Origin: an uncultured Oscillospiraceae bacterium
GTDB taxonomy: Bacteria > Bacillota > Clostridia > Oscillospirales > Oscillospiraceae
Assembly: GCA_947630755.1 (NCBI GenBank)
Contig: CANRIU010000004.1
Location: forward strand, 1-64,000
DNA: 64,000 nt
Direction of reading: 5' to 3'
In this document: piece by piece, positions 17,175 through 26,881 of the stretch
Layout: each line of letters opens with the position of its first letter
Numbering within the stretch: position 1 is the first letter of the stretch
Notes under the pieces: model-generated
Seen by the model: only the letters and a program-made list of their open reading frames with translations
Told to the model about the DNA's origin: nothing
Database searches by the model: none
Translations under genes and position numbers: made by a program

Positions 17175-18614
17175 ATGGAAGCAAAAATGAACAGGTCCCT
17201 TGGGGAGGAGCGCGTTGGCAGGCTGATGCGCAGATACTCCGTGCCCTGCGTGATCTCTCTGCTTGTGGGGGCGCTTTACAACATAGTTGACCAGATATTC
17301 ATCGCGAACGCCGCGTACCTCGGCTCCTACGGCAACGCGGCGAACACCGTGGTTTTCCCGCTGACGGTGACAGCTCTGGCGATAGCCGTTATGACAGGCG
17401 ACGGCTGCTGCGCCTTCGTGAGCCTCTGCCTCGGCAGGGGAGAGACCGGGGCGGCTAAAAAGAGCGTTGGCAGCGCCGTGACGATGGTCCTCGCCGCCTC
17501 CGCCGTCCTCTCGGCAGTGTACCTTATATTCAGCGACCAGATCATCGCCATGTTCGGCGGCACCGTAAATGCGGAGACCTTCCGCAATTCCCGGGAGTAT
17601 TTCTTCTACATCACCCTGGGGATACCCTTCTACATGTTCGGTCAGGCCATGAACCCTGTGATCCGCGCGGACGGGAGCCCCGGATTCACTATGGCCTCCA
17701 CCCTCGCGGGGGCGGCAATAAATGTGGTCCTGGACCCGGTGTTTATCTTTGTCCTCAAGTGGGGCATGATGGGCGCGGCTGCGGCCACGGTAATGGGTCA
17801 GGCGGTAACGGCGGCGCTGGCGGTGTGGTATTTGACCCGCATGAGGCTCGTAAAGCCCTCGCTGCCGGATTTTAAGCCGACGTGTGGCGTCTGCCGCCGG
17901 ACCCTCGCCCTTGGCATGACCAGCTTTTTGTCCCAGATTTCCCTTGTCGCGGCGATGGCGGCGATAAACAACATGGTCCGCAAATACGGCGCCCTGGACC
18001 CGGTTTTCGGTCAGGAGCAGTACGCCCAGATCCCGATGGCTGTGGTTGGTATAGTCATGAAGTTTTTCCAGATAGTCATTTCCGTTGTCGTGGGGATGGC
18101 TGCCGGGTGCATCCCCGTGGTGGGCTTTAACATGGGCGCGGAGAAGAGGGAGCGGGTGCGGGAGCTGTTCACCCTGCTGCTTATATGTGAGGCCGCGGTG
18201 GGCGCCGCGGCGCTGGCGGTGGCGGAGCTTCTCCCCGGAAGGCTCATATATATCTTCGGCGCCGCGAACGAGAGCCGCTGCTACACGGATTTCGCGGTTC
18301 GGGCCTTCAGGATATACCTGTGCATGATAGTTTTTGCCTGCGTGAACAAGGCGTGCTTCATATTTCTTCAGGCCATGGGCAAGGCGCTGTCCTCCACGAT
18401 TTTGTCCATGGTCAGGGAGATAGTTTTCGGCGTGGGCTTCGCCCTGCTGCTGCCGATATTTTTCGGCCTTGACGGAGTGCTGTACTCCATGCCGCTGTCG
18501 GATGCTTTGACCTTCGCCATAGCGATGCTTCTCATAGTCAGGACATACAGGGAGCTTACACCTGATGGGAAAATAAATTACAAATTTTCACTTGACAACC
18601 GGAACGCCGTGTGA
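17175..18614 (+). CDS. MATE-family multidrug/solute efflux protein
   Basis: 479 aa polytopic; 'SVPCVISLLVGALYNIVDQIFIAN' and 'MNPVIRADGSPGFTM' are MATE-like. Confidence 0.9.
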   Translation: MEAKMNRSLGEERVGRLMRRYSVPCVISLLVGALYNIVDQIFIANAAYLGSYGNAANTVVFPLTVTALAIAVMTGDGCCAFVSLCLGRGETGAAKKSVGSAVTMVLAASAVLSAVYLIFSDQIIAMFGGTVNAETFRNSREYFFYITLGIPFYMFGQAMNPVIRADGSPGFTMASTLAGAAINVVLDPVFIFVLKWGMMGAAAATVMGQAVTAALAVWYLTRMRLVKPSLPDFKPTCGVCRRTLALGMTSFLSQISLVAAMAAINNMVRKYGALDPVFGQEQYAQIPMAVVGIVMKFFQIVISVVVGMAAGCIPVVGFNMGAEKRERVRELFTLLLICEAAVGAAALAVAELLPGRLIYIFGAANESRCYTDFAVRAFRIYLCMIVFACVNKACFIFLQAMGKALSSTILSMVREIVFGVGFALLLPIFFGLDGVLYSMPLSDALTFAIAMLLIVRTYRELTPDGKINYKFSLDNRNAV

Positions 18615-18642
18615 TATTATTTAGGTACCGAAACGTTTTCGG
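18592..18642 (+). promoter_or_regulatory. Promoter plus palindromic operator-like site for the MarR gene
   Basis: TTGACA (18592-18597)-17-TATTAT (18615-18620), then ccgaaa-cgt-tttcgg (18628-18642) at the predicted +1. Confidence 0.7.
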
Positions 18643-18691
18643 CAGGATTTGAGAACGAGCTTTAGAAAAAATCACAGAGAGGAGAAGCGTT

Positions 18692-19471
18692 ATGACTGAC
18701 AGCACAAATTTATGCCCCTGCTGCGGCAGGCACTGCGATCTATCAAGTCCCGGCTGCGAAAGAGGCGTGCAGTACGCCGCCGCGGGCCAAATTCCCGCCT
18801 GCGAAGCGGCCCTCGAGCCACGCTCCTACCCCAGTCCCGAGATGTCCCCGGAGCTTCGTGAGTGCCGCGACCGCCCCCATCCGGAGGGGGAGCATGACCA
18901 TCCCCACCCGGCGCCACCACGCCGCCCGGAGGGAGCCCCGGGGCCCCACGACCATCCACATCCTGTGCCCCATCCCCACCCCGTCCCACACGGTCCGGAG
19001 GGCCGCCGCCCGCCGCACCCGCCTACTATGCGGCGCAGTGTCACCGAGACAGAGCCATACAGGCAGCTCGACACCGAGGGGAAGCTTCTGGCGCTCCTGC
19101 GTGAGCTGGGGCACATCGGACGCTTCGGCCCCGACGGGAGGGGCGGTCAGGACCGCATACTCCGCATCCTCGCGAAATCCGGCTCCATGGAGCAGCGGGA
19201 GCTGACGGAGCGGCTCAACATCCAGCCCGGCTCAGCCAGCGAGCTTCTGACGAAGCTGGAGAACGCGGGCCTCATCACCCGCGCCCCCAGCGGCGCCGAC
19301 CGCCGCCGTGTGGAGCTCAGCCTCACCGACGCGGGCAGGGAGCGCGCCGCGCAGCTGCCTCAGGGCGGCGGGGACCTCTTCGCCGTTCTCGACCCGGAGG
19401 AGCGCGAGCAGTTCCTGCGCATCCTTGAAAAGCTCTCCGCCGCAGCCCATCCCGGCCCCGACAGGCCCTGA
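18692..19471 (+). CDS. MarR-family regulator with Cys-rich N-terminus and His/Pro-rich linker
   Basis: C-terminal winged-helix 'GSMEQRELTERLNIQPGSASELLTKLENAGLITRAPSGADRRRVELSLTDAG'; N-terminal 'CPCCGRHCDLSSPGCERG'; 'HDHPHPVPHPHPVPH'. Confidence 0.85.
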   Translation: MTDSTNLCPCCGRHCDLSSPGCERGVQYAAAGQIPACEAALEPRSYPSPEMSPELRECRDRPHPEGEHDHPHPAPPRRPEGAPGPHDHPHPVPHPHPVPHGPEGRRPPHPPTMRRSVTETEPYRQLDTEGKLLALLRELGHIGRFGPDGRGGQDRILRILAKSGSMEQRELTERLNIQPGSASELLTKLENAGLITRAPSGADRRRVELSLTDAGRERAAQLPQGGGDLFAVLDPEEREQFLRILEKLSAAAHPGPDRP

Positions 19472-19480
19472 GGCGGCGCC

Positions 19481-19879
19481 ATGCGGGTAACCTGTAATCT
19501 CCCCGGCGGGCGGGAGCTCATATGCGACGCGCTCCCCATGGGCCGCGACCTGCTCCTGGCGGTGCACGGCGGCGACGCCCCACATCTGGGGAGCGTCGTG
19601 ACGGCGGTCCCCAGACCCAGCCTCACGGGCAGCGGCATCGGCGTCACCTCCTCGGTCCTGAATCTGCCGGGCCACAAGGACGAGGCCGTGGCCCGGCTAT
19701 TTGCGGAGCGCGCCGCGGCGGAGCTGGGCTGCACCGCCCTGTGCGCCTGCGGCATCCACATTGACGGCCTCGACGCCGAGGGCATCCGCGCGGTCATGAC
19801 CGCCGCCGGAGAGCTTCTGGAGCGCACGATGGAACGGCTTTCGGGGACCTGGCCGGGAGCTGCGCATCCGCTCGATTGA
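19481..19879 (+). CDS. LpdD-like small subunit / prenylated-flavin chaperone of UbiD-type decarboxylase
   Basis: 132 aa; 'GDAPHLGSVVTAVPRPS...SVLNLPGHKDEAVARLFAERAAAELGCTALCACGIHIDGL'; directly upstream of ubiD/ubiX. Confidence 0.7.
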   Translation: MRVTCNLPGGRELICDALPMGRDLLLAVHGGDAPHLGSVVTAVPRPSLTGSGIGVTSSVLNLPGHKDEAVARLFAERAAAELGCTALCACGIHIDGLDAEGIRAVMTAAGELLERTMERLSGTWPGAAHPLD

Positions 19880-19928
19880 TATTCTGTTTATTGGAGAATT
19901 GTATTAATAATATACTGGAGGCGGGAAA

Positions 19929-21398
19929 ATGGCGGAAATATACGATCTCAGGTCCGCGCTGGAGCTTCTGAGAAGCCTTCCGGGGCAGCTCATCGAGACA
20001 GGCGTGGAGGTGGACCCGGCGGCGGAGCTGTCCGGGGTGTACAGGTATGTGGGAGCGGGCGGCACCGTGAAACGGCCCACCACCGTGGACGGACCGGCGA
20101 TGGTGTTCCACAACATCAAGGGGCACCCGGGGTCGTCCGTGGCAATCGGCGTGCTGGCAAGCCGGGAGCGTGTGGCGCGGCTCTTCGGGTGCAAAAAGGA
20201 GGAGCTGGGGTGGCTTGTGAAGTCCTGCGCGGAGCATCCTGTGGAGCCCGTGGTCATTGACGGCCCCGCCCCATGTCAGGAGGTGGTCCATCTGGCCTCG
20301 GAGCCGGACTTTGACTTAAATCGGCTCATCCCCGCCCCCACCAACACGCCGGTAGACGCGGGGCCCTACATAACTCTTGGCCTGTGCTACGCCACACACC
20401 CGGACACGGGGCTCAGCGATGTCACCATCCACAGGATGTGCATACAGGGAAAAGACGAGCTTTCCATCTTCCTCCAGCCCGGGTCCCGGCACATCGGGGC
20501 CATGGCGGAGCGGGCCACGCAGCTCGGTCAGCCCCTGCCCATATCCGTCTCCATCGGCGTGGACCCGGCGGTGGAGGTGCTCTCCTGCTTTGAGCCGCCC
20601 ACGACGCCACTGGGCTTCAATGAGCTGTCGATTGCCGGGGCGCTGCGGCGGCGTCCCGTGGAGCTTGTGAAGTGCGTATCTGTCAACGAGCACGCCATTG
20701 CCAACGCGGAGTACGTCATTGAGGGGGAGATCCTCCCCGGCAGCAACCATGTGGTGGAGGACCAGAACTCCCATACGGGGTACGCCATGCCGGAGTTTCC
20801 CGGCTATAACGGTCCCGCCAGCCATGAGTGCTGGCTTTTGAAGGTCAAAGCGGTCACCCATCGAAAAGACCCCATCATGCAGACCTGTATCGGACCTTCC
20901 GAGGAGCACGTCAACATGGCGGGCATCCCCACCGAGGCCAGCATCCTGACCATGCTGGACAAGGCCCTGCCGGGAAAGGTGCTGAACTGCTACTCCCACC
21001 GCGCCGGGGGCGGAAAGTATATGGCGGTGCTCCAGTGCAGAAAGACGGTCCACACCGACGAGGGCAAGCAGCGGCAGGCGGCGCTTCTGGCCTTCTCCGC
21101 CTTCCCGGAGCTGAAGCATGTCATACTGGTGGACGAGGACGTGGATATTTTTGATACCAACGACGTACTCTGGGCGCTGAACACCCGGTTTCAGGGGGAC
21201 CGGGACATCGTCACCATCCCAGGCGTGCGGTGTCATCCCCTGGACCCCAGCTCCAGCCCGGACTACTCGCCGTCCATCTCCGATGTGGGTATCTCCTGCA
21301 AGACCATCTTCGACTGCACGGTGCCCTTCCACCTGAAGGAGCGCTTTAAGCGGGCGCCGTTTATGGAGCTGGACCCGGAGAGGTGGCTCCATGGTTAA
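19929..21398 (+). CDS. UbiD-family (de)carboxylase
   Basis: 489 aa; characteristic 'GPYITLGLCYATHPDTG...NVTIHRM'-type region, 'PEFPGYNGPASHECWLLKVKAVTHRKDPIMQ'. Confidence 0.92.
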   Translation: MAEIYDLRSALELLRSLPGQLIETGVEVDPAAELSGVYRYVGAGGTVKRPTTVDGPAMVFHNIKGHPGSSVAIGVLASRERVARLFGCKKEELGWLVKSCAEHPVEPVVIDGPAPCQEVVHLASEPDFDLNRLIPAPTNTPVDAGPYITLGLCYATHPDTGLSDVTIHRMCIQGKDELSIFLQPGSRHIGAMAERATQLGQPLPISVSIGVDPAVEVLSCFEPPTTPLGFNELSIAGALRRRPVELVKCVSVNEHAIANAEYVIEGEILPGSNHVVEDQNSHTGYAMPEFPGYNGPASHECWLLKVKAVTHRKDPIMQTCIGPSEEHVNMAGIPTEASILTMLDKALPGKVLNCYSHRAGGGKYMAVLQCRKTVHTDEGKQRQAALLAFSAFPELKHVILVDEDVDIFDTNDVLWALNTRFQGDRDIVTIPGVRCHPLDPSSSPDYSPSISDVGISCKTIFDCTVPFHLKERFKRAPFMELDPERWLHG

Positions 21399-21954
21399 GC
21401 GGCTCATTGTGGGGGTCACCGGGGCCTCCGGCGCGCCCCTGGCGGTGGAGCTTTTGAAACAGCTCCACGAAAATCATCCGGAGGTGGAGACCCATCTGGT
21501 GGTCACCCGGAGCGGGGAGCTGACGCTTACGCAGGAGACGGGAATGACGCTGGCGGAGCTTCAAAAGCTGGCCTCGGTCATCTATGACAACGACAGCATC
21601 GGCGCGGCCATCGCCAGCGGGAGCTTCAGGACCATGGGGATGGTGGTGGTCCCATGCAGTATGAAGACCGTGGCGGGCATCGTCACCGGGTACTCGGACA
21701 ACCTGCTGCTACGGGCCGCCGACGTGTGCCTTAAGGAGCGGCGGAAACTGGTGCTCGCCGCCCGGGAGTCGCCCCTGTCCACGGTCCACCTGCGGAATCT
21801 CTATGAGGCCAGTAAGCTGGGCGCGGTGGTCCTGCCGCCCATGCCCGCCTACTATAACCACCCAAAAACCATCGAGGATGTGACACGCCAGACCGTCCTG
21901 CGGCTCCTTGCTCAGTTCGACCTTGCCGAGCCGGGGGAGTGGCCGGGGTTGTGA
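21391..21954 (+). CDS. ubiX: UbiX-family flavin prenyltransferase
   Basis: 187 aa; 'MVKRLIVGVTGASGAPLAVELLKQL', 'VVPCSMKTVAGIVTGYSDNLLLRAADVCLKERRKLVLAARESPLSTVHLRNL'; overlaps the ubiD stop by 8 nt. Confidence 0.95.
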   Translation: MVKRLIVGVTGASGAPLAVELLKQLHENHPEVETHLVVTRSGELTLTQETGMTLAELQKLASVIYDNDSIGAAIASGSFRTMGMVVVPCSMKTVAGIVTGYSDNLLLRAADVCLKERRKLVLAARESPLSTVHLRNLYEASKLGAVVLPPMPAYYNHPKTIEDVTRQTVLRLLAQFDLAEPGEWPGL

Positions 21955-22261
21955 GCTCGTACCACAACAGGTAAAATTTAATTTGAGACATAAAAATGTC
22001 CCTGATGCTCCCGGCCCCCGCCGCCGGGAAAATTCCGGAGGCTGCATTTGTGCAAGCTGACGGAAGCGCCCTGCTTCCGACGCCGGGGCCGACGGCGTAA
22101 TTCGCGCCTGCGCCTGCCGCCCGCAAGGGTAAATACGCGGCGTTCGGGCTTATCTCCACGCGCTTTCCCGTGCCGGCGGCGGAGACAGCGGACCGGCCTC
22201 TTGACTAAATTGAGGTCAAAAAAGCCGGATAAGGCGAAAAATGCCCCAAATGGTACAACCG

Positions 22262-22307
22262 AAAAACCCGACCGCTTCACCGTGACATGGAGCGGGCGGT
22301 TTTTTTC
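22262..22307 (+). terminator. Terminator-like hairpin upstream of deoC
   Basis: aaaaacccgaccgct ... agcgggcggttttttt. Confidence 0.65.
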
Positions 22308-22481
22308 ACCGCGAAATGAGCTCTCCCGCCGCCGGGGGAGCGGGAGAGAGAAGGGGATATATCATTCATTAAATCCATACTCATATAATTCGTCAAAGCG
22401 CATGAAACAGGTCTTTACATATGGCGGAATATGAGATACAATTACAAAAAAGCAATGATTATATTGGAAAAGGGGGATAAA

Positions 22482-23153
22482 ATGGAAATCAGCGAGATAC
22501 TTGCAAGGGTGGACCACACGCTTCTTGCCCAGGGAGCGACGTGGGAGCAGATCCGGGGCATATGCGACGACGGGATAAAATACCGCACGGCGTCGGTGTG
22601 CATCCCGGCAAGCTATGTCCGCAGGGCAAAGGAGTATGTGGGGGACAATCTGGCGGTGTGCACCGTCATAGGCTTCCCCAACGGCTACTCCACCACGGCG
22701 GTGAAGGTGTACGAGACGGCTGACGCCATAGCCAACGGCGCGGATGAGATCGACATGGTCATCAACATCGGCTGGGTGAAGGACGCCCGCTGGGACGACC
22801 TTCTGGGGGAGATCCGCGCGGTGAAGGCGGCCTGCGGGGAGAGGATACTCAAGGTCATTATCGAGACCTGTCTTCTCACCGACGAGGAGAAGGTGAAGAT
22901 GTGTGAGATCGTCTCCGACTCCGGCGCGGACTACATCAAGACCTCCACGGGCTTTGCCGGAGGCGGCGCGACGAGGGAGGACGTGGCCCTCTTTGCCGCA
23001 AATGTGGCGCCCCACGTCAAAATAAAGGCCGCCGGGGGGATAAGCTCCATCGAGGACGCGGAGGCGTTCATCAGGCTTGGGGCGTCGCGCCTCGGGACGA
23101 GCCGCATCGTGAAAATCGTCAAAAACACCGACCCCGACAAGAACGCATACTGA
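22482..23153 (+). CDS. deoC: Deoxyribose-phosphate aldolase
   Basis: '[14 protein letters not shown]', '[14 protein letters not shown]', '[14 protein letters not shown]', 'KAAGGISS'. Confidence 0.96.
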   Translation: MEISEILARVDHTLLAQGATWEQIRGICDDGIKYRTASVCIPASYVRRAKEYVGDNLAVCTVIGFPNGYSTTAVKVYETADAIANGADEIDMVINIGWVKDARWDDLLGEIRAVKAACGERILKVIIETCLLTDEEKVKMCEIVSDSGADYIKTSTGFAGGGATREDVALFAANVAPHVKIKAAGGISSIEDAEAFIRLGASRLGTSRIVKIVKNTDPDKNAY

Positions 23154-23166
23154 GAGGGGGAGAAAA

Positions 23167-23883
23167 GTGGGAACACCGCACAACAGCGCGAAAAAGGGGG
23201 ATTTCGGAAAGACGGTCCTTATGCCCGGCGACCCCCTGCGGGCAAAATTCATAGCGGAGACATTTCTTGATGACCCGGTGCTCGTGAACAACGTCAGGGG
23301 AGTGCAGGGGTACACCGGGACCTACAAGGGGACGAGAGTCTCCGTGATGGCATCCGGCATGGGGATGCCCTCCATCGGCATCTACTCCTATGAGCTCTTC
23401 ACCCAGTTCGACGTGGAGAACATCATGCGCATCGGCTCCGCCGGGGCCATGAGCGAGAAGCTGAAGCTCCGGGACGTGGTGGCGGGGATGGGCGCCTGCA
23501 CCAACTCCAGCTTTGCCCACCAGTACGGCCTGCCCGGGACCTTCGCGCCCATTGCCGACTACACATTCCTTGAGACCTGCGTGGGCGTGGCCCGGGAGAT
23601 GGGCGTGAACATGCCCGTGGGCAATATCTTAAGCTCCGATGTATTTTATGACGCCTCCGCCTCCACCATGAAGTGGGCGAAAATGGGCGTCCTGGCGACG
23701 GAGATGGAGGCCGCGGCGCTGTACATGACGGCGGCCTACACCGGAAAGCGGGCGCTGGCGATATGCTCGATCTCCGACAGCCTTATGACGGGCGAGGAGC
23801 TCAACGCCGAGGAGCGGCAGAACACCTTCACCACCATGATGAAAATAGCGCTGGAGACAGCCGTCAGGATGGAGAAGCTGTGA
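23167..23883 (+). CDS. deoD: Purine-nucleoside phosphorylase (DeoD type)
   Basis: 'VLMPGDPLRAKFIAETFL', 'GMGMPSIGIYSYELF', 'ATEMEAAALY', 'ALAICSISD'; GTG start. Confidence 0.96.
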   Translation: MGTPHNSAKKGDFGKTVLMPGDPLRAKFIAETFLDDPVLVNNVRGVQGYTGTYKGTRVSVMASGMGMPSIGIYSYELFTQFDVENIMRIGSAGAMSEKLKLRDVVAGMGACTNSSFAHQYGLPGTFAPIADYTFLETCVGVAREMGVNMPVGNILSSDVFYDASASTMKWAKMGVLATEMEAAALYMTAAYTGKRALAICSISDSLMTGEELNAEERQNTFTTMMKIALETAVRMEKL

Positions 23884-23946
23884 AGGCCCCCGGCACCAAA
23901 AGGGTTTTCCACGGTCACGAAGGTGACCGGAAAATAAAAAAATAAA

Positions 23947-25200
23947 ATGAAAAAGGAAGGTATTCAAATGAAGAAAAGCATCGCACTTCTGCTGGCGCTC
24001 GTTATGACGCTGGCCCTGGCGGCCTGCGGAGGCGGCGGGGAGAACGCAGACTCCGACGGAGGCTACAAGGTCGCAATGATCACCGACTACGGCGACATCA
24101 CCGACCAGTCCTTCAACCAGACCACCTGGGAGGCGGTCCAGCAGTTCGGCAAGGACAACAGTGTTGAGACGAAGTACTACAAGCCCACCTCCAACGACAC
24201 CGCCGGCCGTGTGGCCCAGGTGGAGCTGGCAATCGCCGACGGCTACAACGTCATCGTGATGCCCGGCTACGCCTTCGGCGGGACCCTCTTTGAGTGCGCC
24301 GCGAATTACCCCGACGTCAAGTTCATAGCCCTTGACGTGGCCGCCGGAGACATTCTGGAGACCGCCGTCCCCGCAAAGGGCGAGGCCTACTCCTACAACC
24401 CCGACGAGTATACGCTCACCGACTACATGAACATGGACAACGTCTACTGCGCCATCTATCAGGAGGAGCTGTGCGGATATATGGCGGGCTACGCCGCGGT
24501 GAAGCTGGGCTACACTAAGCTCGGGTTCCTGGGCGGCATGGCTGTCCCCGCCGTCATGCGCTACGGCTACGGCTTTGTTCAGGGCGCCGACGCCGCCGCG
24601 GCGGAGCTTGGCACCACCGTTGACATGAATTACATCTACGGCGGACAGTTCTTCGGCGACGCGGACATCACCGCCGTCATGGACACCTGGTATCAGGGCG
24701 GCACTCAGATCGTCTTTGCCTGCGGCGGCGGCATCTACACCTCCGCTGTTGACGCGGCGAAGAACGTGGACGGCGCCAAGGTCATCGGCGTGGACGTGGA
24801 CCAGCAGGGCGTTATCGCCGCCTACGCCGCCGGTGAGAATGCAAAGCAGGAGGACATCGACGCCTACAAGCCCATGGTCGTCACCTCCGCCATGAAGGGC
24901 CTGCGTCCCACCACCATCAACACCCTGGTGGACGTGGTCATCAACGGCAACTGGGATAAATATGTGGGCAGGATCGACACCCTGGGCCTTGTCTCCGGAG
25001 ACGACCCCTCCGCCAACTACGTCCAGCTCGCCGACTCCACCCAGTACGGCGACGGCTTCTCCGAGGCCGACTACAAGGCCCTTGTTAAGGCCATGTTCGA
25101 CGGCTCTGTCACCGTCAGCAACGACACCACCATCGCAAGCCCGGCGGACCTTGGCTGCTCCAGCGTCAACGTCAACTTCCAGGGCAACATCAAGGGCTGA
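23947..25200 (+). CDS. BMP/PnrA-family nucleoside ABC transporter substrate-binding lipoprotein (start likely 23968)
   Basis: Lipobox 'LALAACGGGG'; 'VAMITDYGDITDQSFNQTTWEAVQQF'; context with nucleoside genes. Confidence 0.93.
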   Translation: MKKEGIQMKKSIALLLALVMTLALAACGGGGENADSDGGYKVAMITDYGDITDQSFNQTTWEAVQQFGKDNSVETKYYKPTSNDTAGRVAQVELAIADGYNVIVMPGYAFGGTLFECAANYPDVKFIALDVAAGDILETAVPAKGEAYSYNPDEYTLTDYMNMDNVYCAIYQEELCGYMAGYAAVKLGYTKLGFLGGMAVPAVMRYGYGFVQGADAAAAELGTTVDMNYIYGGQFFGDADITAVMDTWYQGGTQIVFACGGGIYTSAVDAAKNVDGAKVIGVDVDQQGVIAAYAAGENAKQEDIDAYKPMVVTSAMKGLRPTTINTLVDVVINGNWDKYVGRIDTLGLVSGDDPSANYVQLADSTQYGDGFSEADYKALVKAMFDGSVTVSNDTTIASPADLGCSSVNVNFQGNIKG

Positions 25201-25230
25201 GTCACAAAAAAGGCTTAAAATGCATACCTT

Positions 25231-25262
25231 GGGGGGCGAGCGCCGCTCGTCCCCCGGATTTT
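25231..25262 (+). promoter_or_regulatory. Attenuator-like hairpin between SBP and ATPase genes
   Basis: gggggcgag...ctcgtccccc followed by ggaTTTTT; usual position for lowering downstream expression in SBP-first ABC operons. Confidence 0.55.
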
Positions 25263-25333
25263 TAAAAATTCGGCGAAAATGTGTTTCTCTTTTGAATTAA
25301 ATTAGAAAAAGAATTTTATTGTAAAGGAGGGAA

Positions 25334-26881
25334 TTGGACTTGGACAATACGCCATACGCCATAGAGATGCTGAACATCACAAAGCGCTTCCCGGGAATTA
25401 TCGCCAACGACAACGTGACGCTGAGGCTCAGGCGGGGTGAGATCCACGCGCTCCTTGGGGAAAACGGCGCGGGAAAGTCCACCCTGATGAGCGTGCTCTT
25501 CGGGCTCTATCAGCCGGAGGAGGGCGTCATCAAGAAGGACGGCAAGGAGGTCCAGATCCGCGACCCCAACGACGCAAACGACCTGGGTATAGGCATGGTG
25601 CACCAGCACTTCAAGCTGGTGGAGTGCTTTACGGTCCTGGACAACATAATCCTCGGCGTGGAGCCCACGAGCAGGGTCGGGTTCCTTAAGAAGGAAGAGG
25701 CGCGGAAAAAGGTGCTGGAGCTCTCCGAGCGCTATGGGCTCAAGGTGGACCCGGACGCGGTCATCGAGGACATTTCCGTTGGTATGCAGCAGCGCACCGA
25801 GATACTCAAGATGCTCTACCGGGAGAACGAGATACTCATATTTGACGAGCCCACCGCCGTGTTGACGCCTCAGGAGATAGACGAGCTTTTGAAGATAATG
25901 AAGAATCTCGCCGCCGAGGGCAAGAGCATCCTCTTTATCTCCCACAAGCTAAACGAGATCATGTCCGTTGCGGACCGCTGCTCCATACTGCGAAAGGGCA
26001 AGTACATCGGCACGGTGGACATCGACAAGACCGACAAGGCGGAGCTGAGCCGCATGATGGTGGGCCGTGACGTGGAGTTCGTGGTCCACAAGGAGCCGGC
26101 GAAGCCGAAGGACACGGTGCTGGAGGTCAAAGACATGACCGTGGCATCCAAGGTCCACAGGAACAACGCGGTCAAGAACGTGTCCTTCAAGGTCCGCGCC
26201 GGGGAGATAGTCTGCATCGCCGGCATCGACGGCAACGGACAGTCGGAGCTTGTCTACGGCATATCCGGACTTGAGCCGCTGGTCAGCGGCAGCCTGACGC
26301 TGTGCGGGAAGGACATAACCCGCGCCCCCATCCGCCGGAGGAGCCTTGAGGGCATGAGCCACATACCCGAGGACCGCCATAAGCACGGCCTTGTGCTGGA
26401 CTACACCCTTGAGGACAACATCGTGCTCCAGCGGTATTTTGAGCCGGAGTTCACAAAAATGGGCTTTTTGCGCCGCCAAAACATCCGCACCTACGCCGAG
26501 AGGCTCATCGAGCAGTACGACGTGCGCTCCGGTCAGGGGCCGATAACCATAGCCCGGTCCATGTCCGGCGGCAACCAGCAGAAGGCCATCATCGCGAGGG
26601 AGATAGACAAGGACCCGCAGCTCCTCATAGCCGTTCAGCCCACCCGCGGCCTTGACGTGGGCGCCATAGAGTACATCCACAGCCAGATCGTGGCCCAGCG
26701 TGACGCCGGGAAGGCGGTGCTGCTGGTGAGCCTGGAGCTTGACGAGGTGATGAACGTCTCCGACCGGATCCTGGTCATGTACGAGGGGAAGATCATGGGA
26801 GAGTTCGACCCGAAGAAGACCACAGTTGAGGAGCTCGGCCTCTACATGGCGGGCGCCAAGAGAATGGAGGTGCGCGGATGA
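25334..26881 (+). CDS. Nucleoside ABC transporter ATP-binding protein (two ABC domains; Nup/RbsA-like)
   Basis: Walker A '[23 protein letters not shown]', '[16 protein letters not shown]', second ABC half '[32 protein letters not shown]'. Confidence 0.95.
   Translation: MDLDNTPYAIEMLNITKRFPGIIANDNVTLRLRRGEIHALLGENGAGKSTLMSVLFGLYQPEEGVIKKDGKEVQIRDPNDANDLGIGMVHQHFKLVECFTVLDNIILGVEPTSRVGFLKKEEARKKVLELSERYGLKVDPDAVIEDISVGMQQRTEILKMLYRENEILIFDEPTAVLTPQEIDELLKIMKNLAAEGKSILFISHKLNEIMSVADRCSILRKGKYIGTVDIDKTDKAELSRMMVGRDVEFVVHKEPAKPKDTVLEVKDMTVASKVHRNNAVKNVSFKVRAGEIVCIAGIDGNGQSELVYGISGLEPLVSGSLTLCGKDITRAPIRRRSLEGMSHIPEDRHKHGLVLDYTLEDNIVLQRYFEPEFTKMGFLRRQNIRTYAERLIEQYDVRSGQGPITIARSMSGGNQQKAIIAREIDKDPQLLIAVQPTRGLDVGAIEYIHSQIVAQRDAGKAVLLVSLELDEVMNVSDRILVMYEGKIMGEFDPKKTTVEELGLYMAGAKRMEVRG

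Noticed and set aside
22048-22434. 128-aa Arg-rich ORF as a novel small protein
   Set aside because: Arg/Ser-rich composition typical of translated noncoding GC-rich DNA, no RBS, and it runs through a terminator hairpin.
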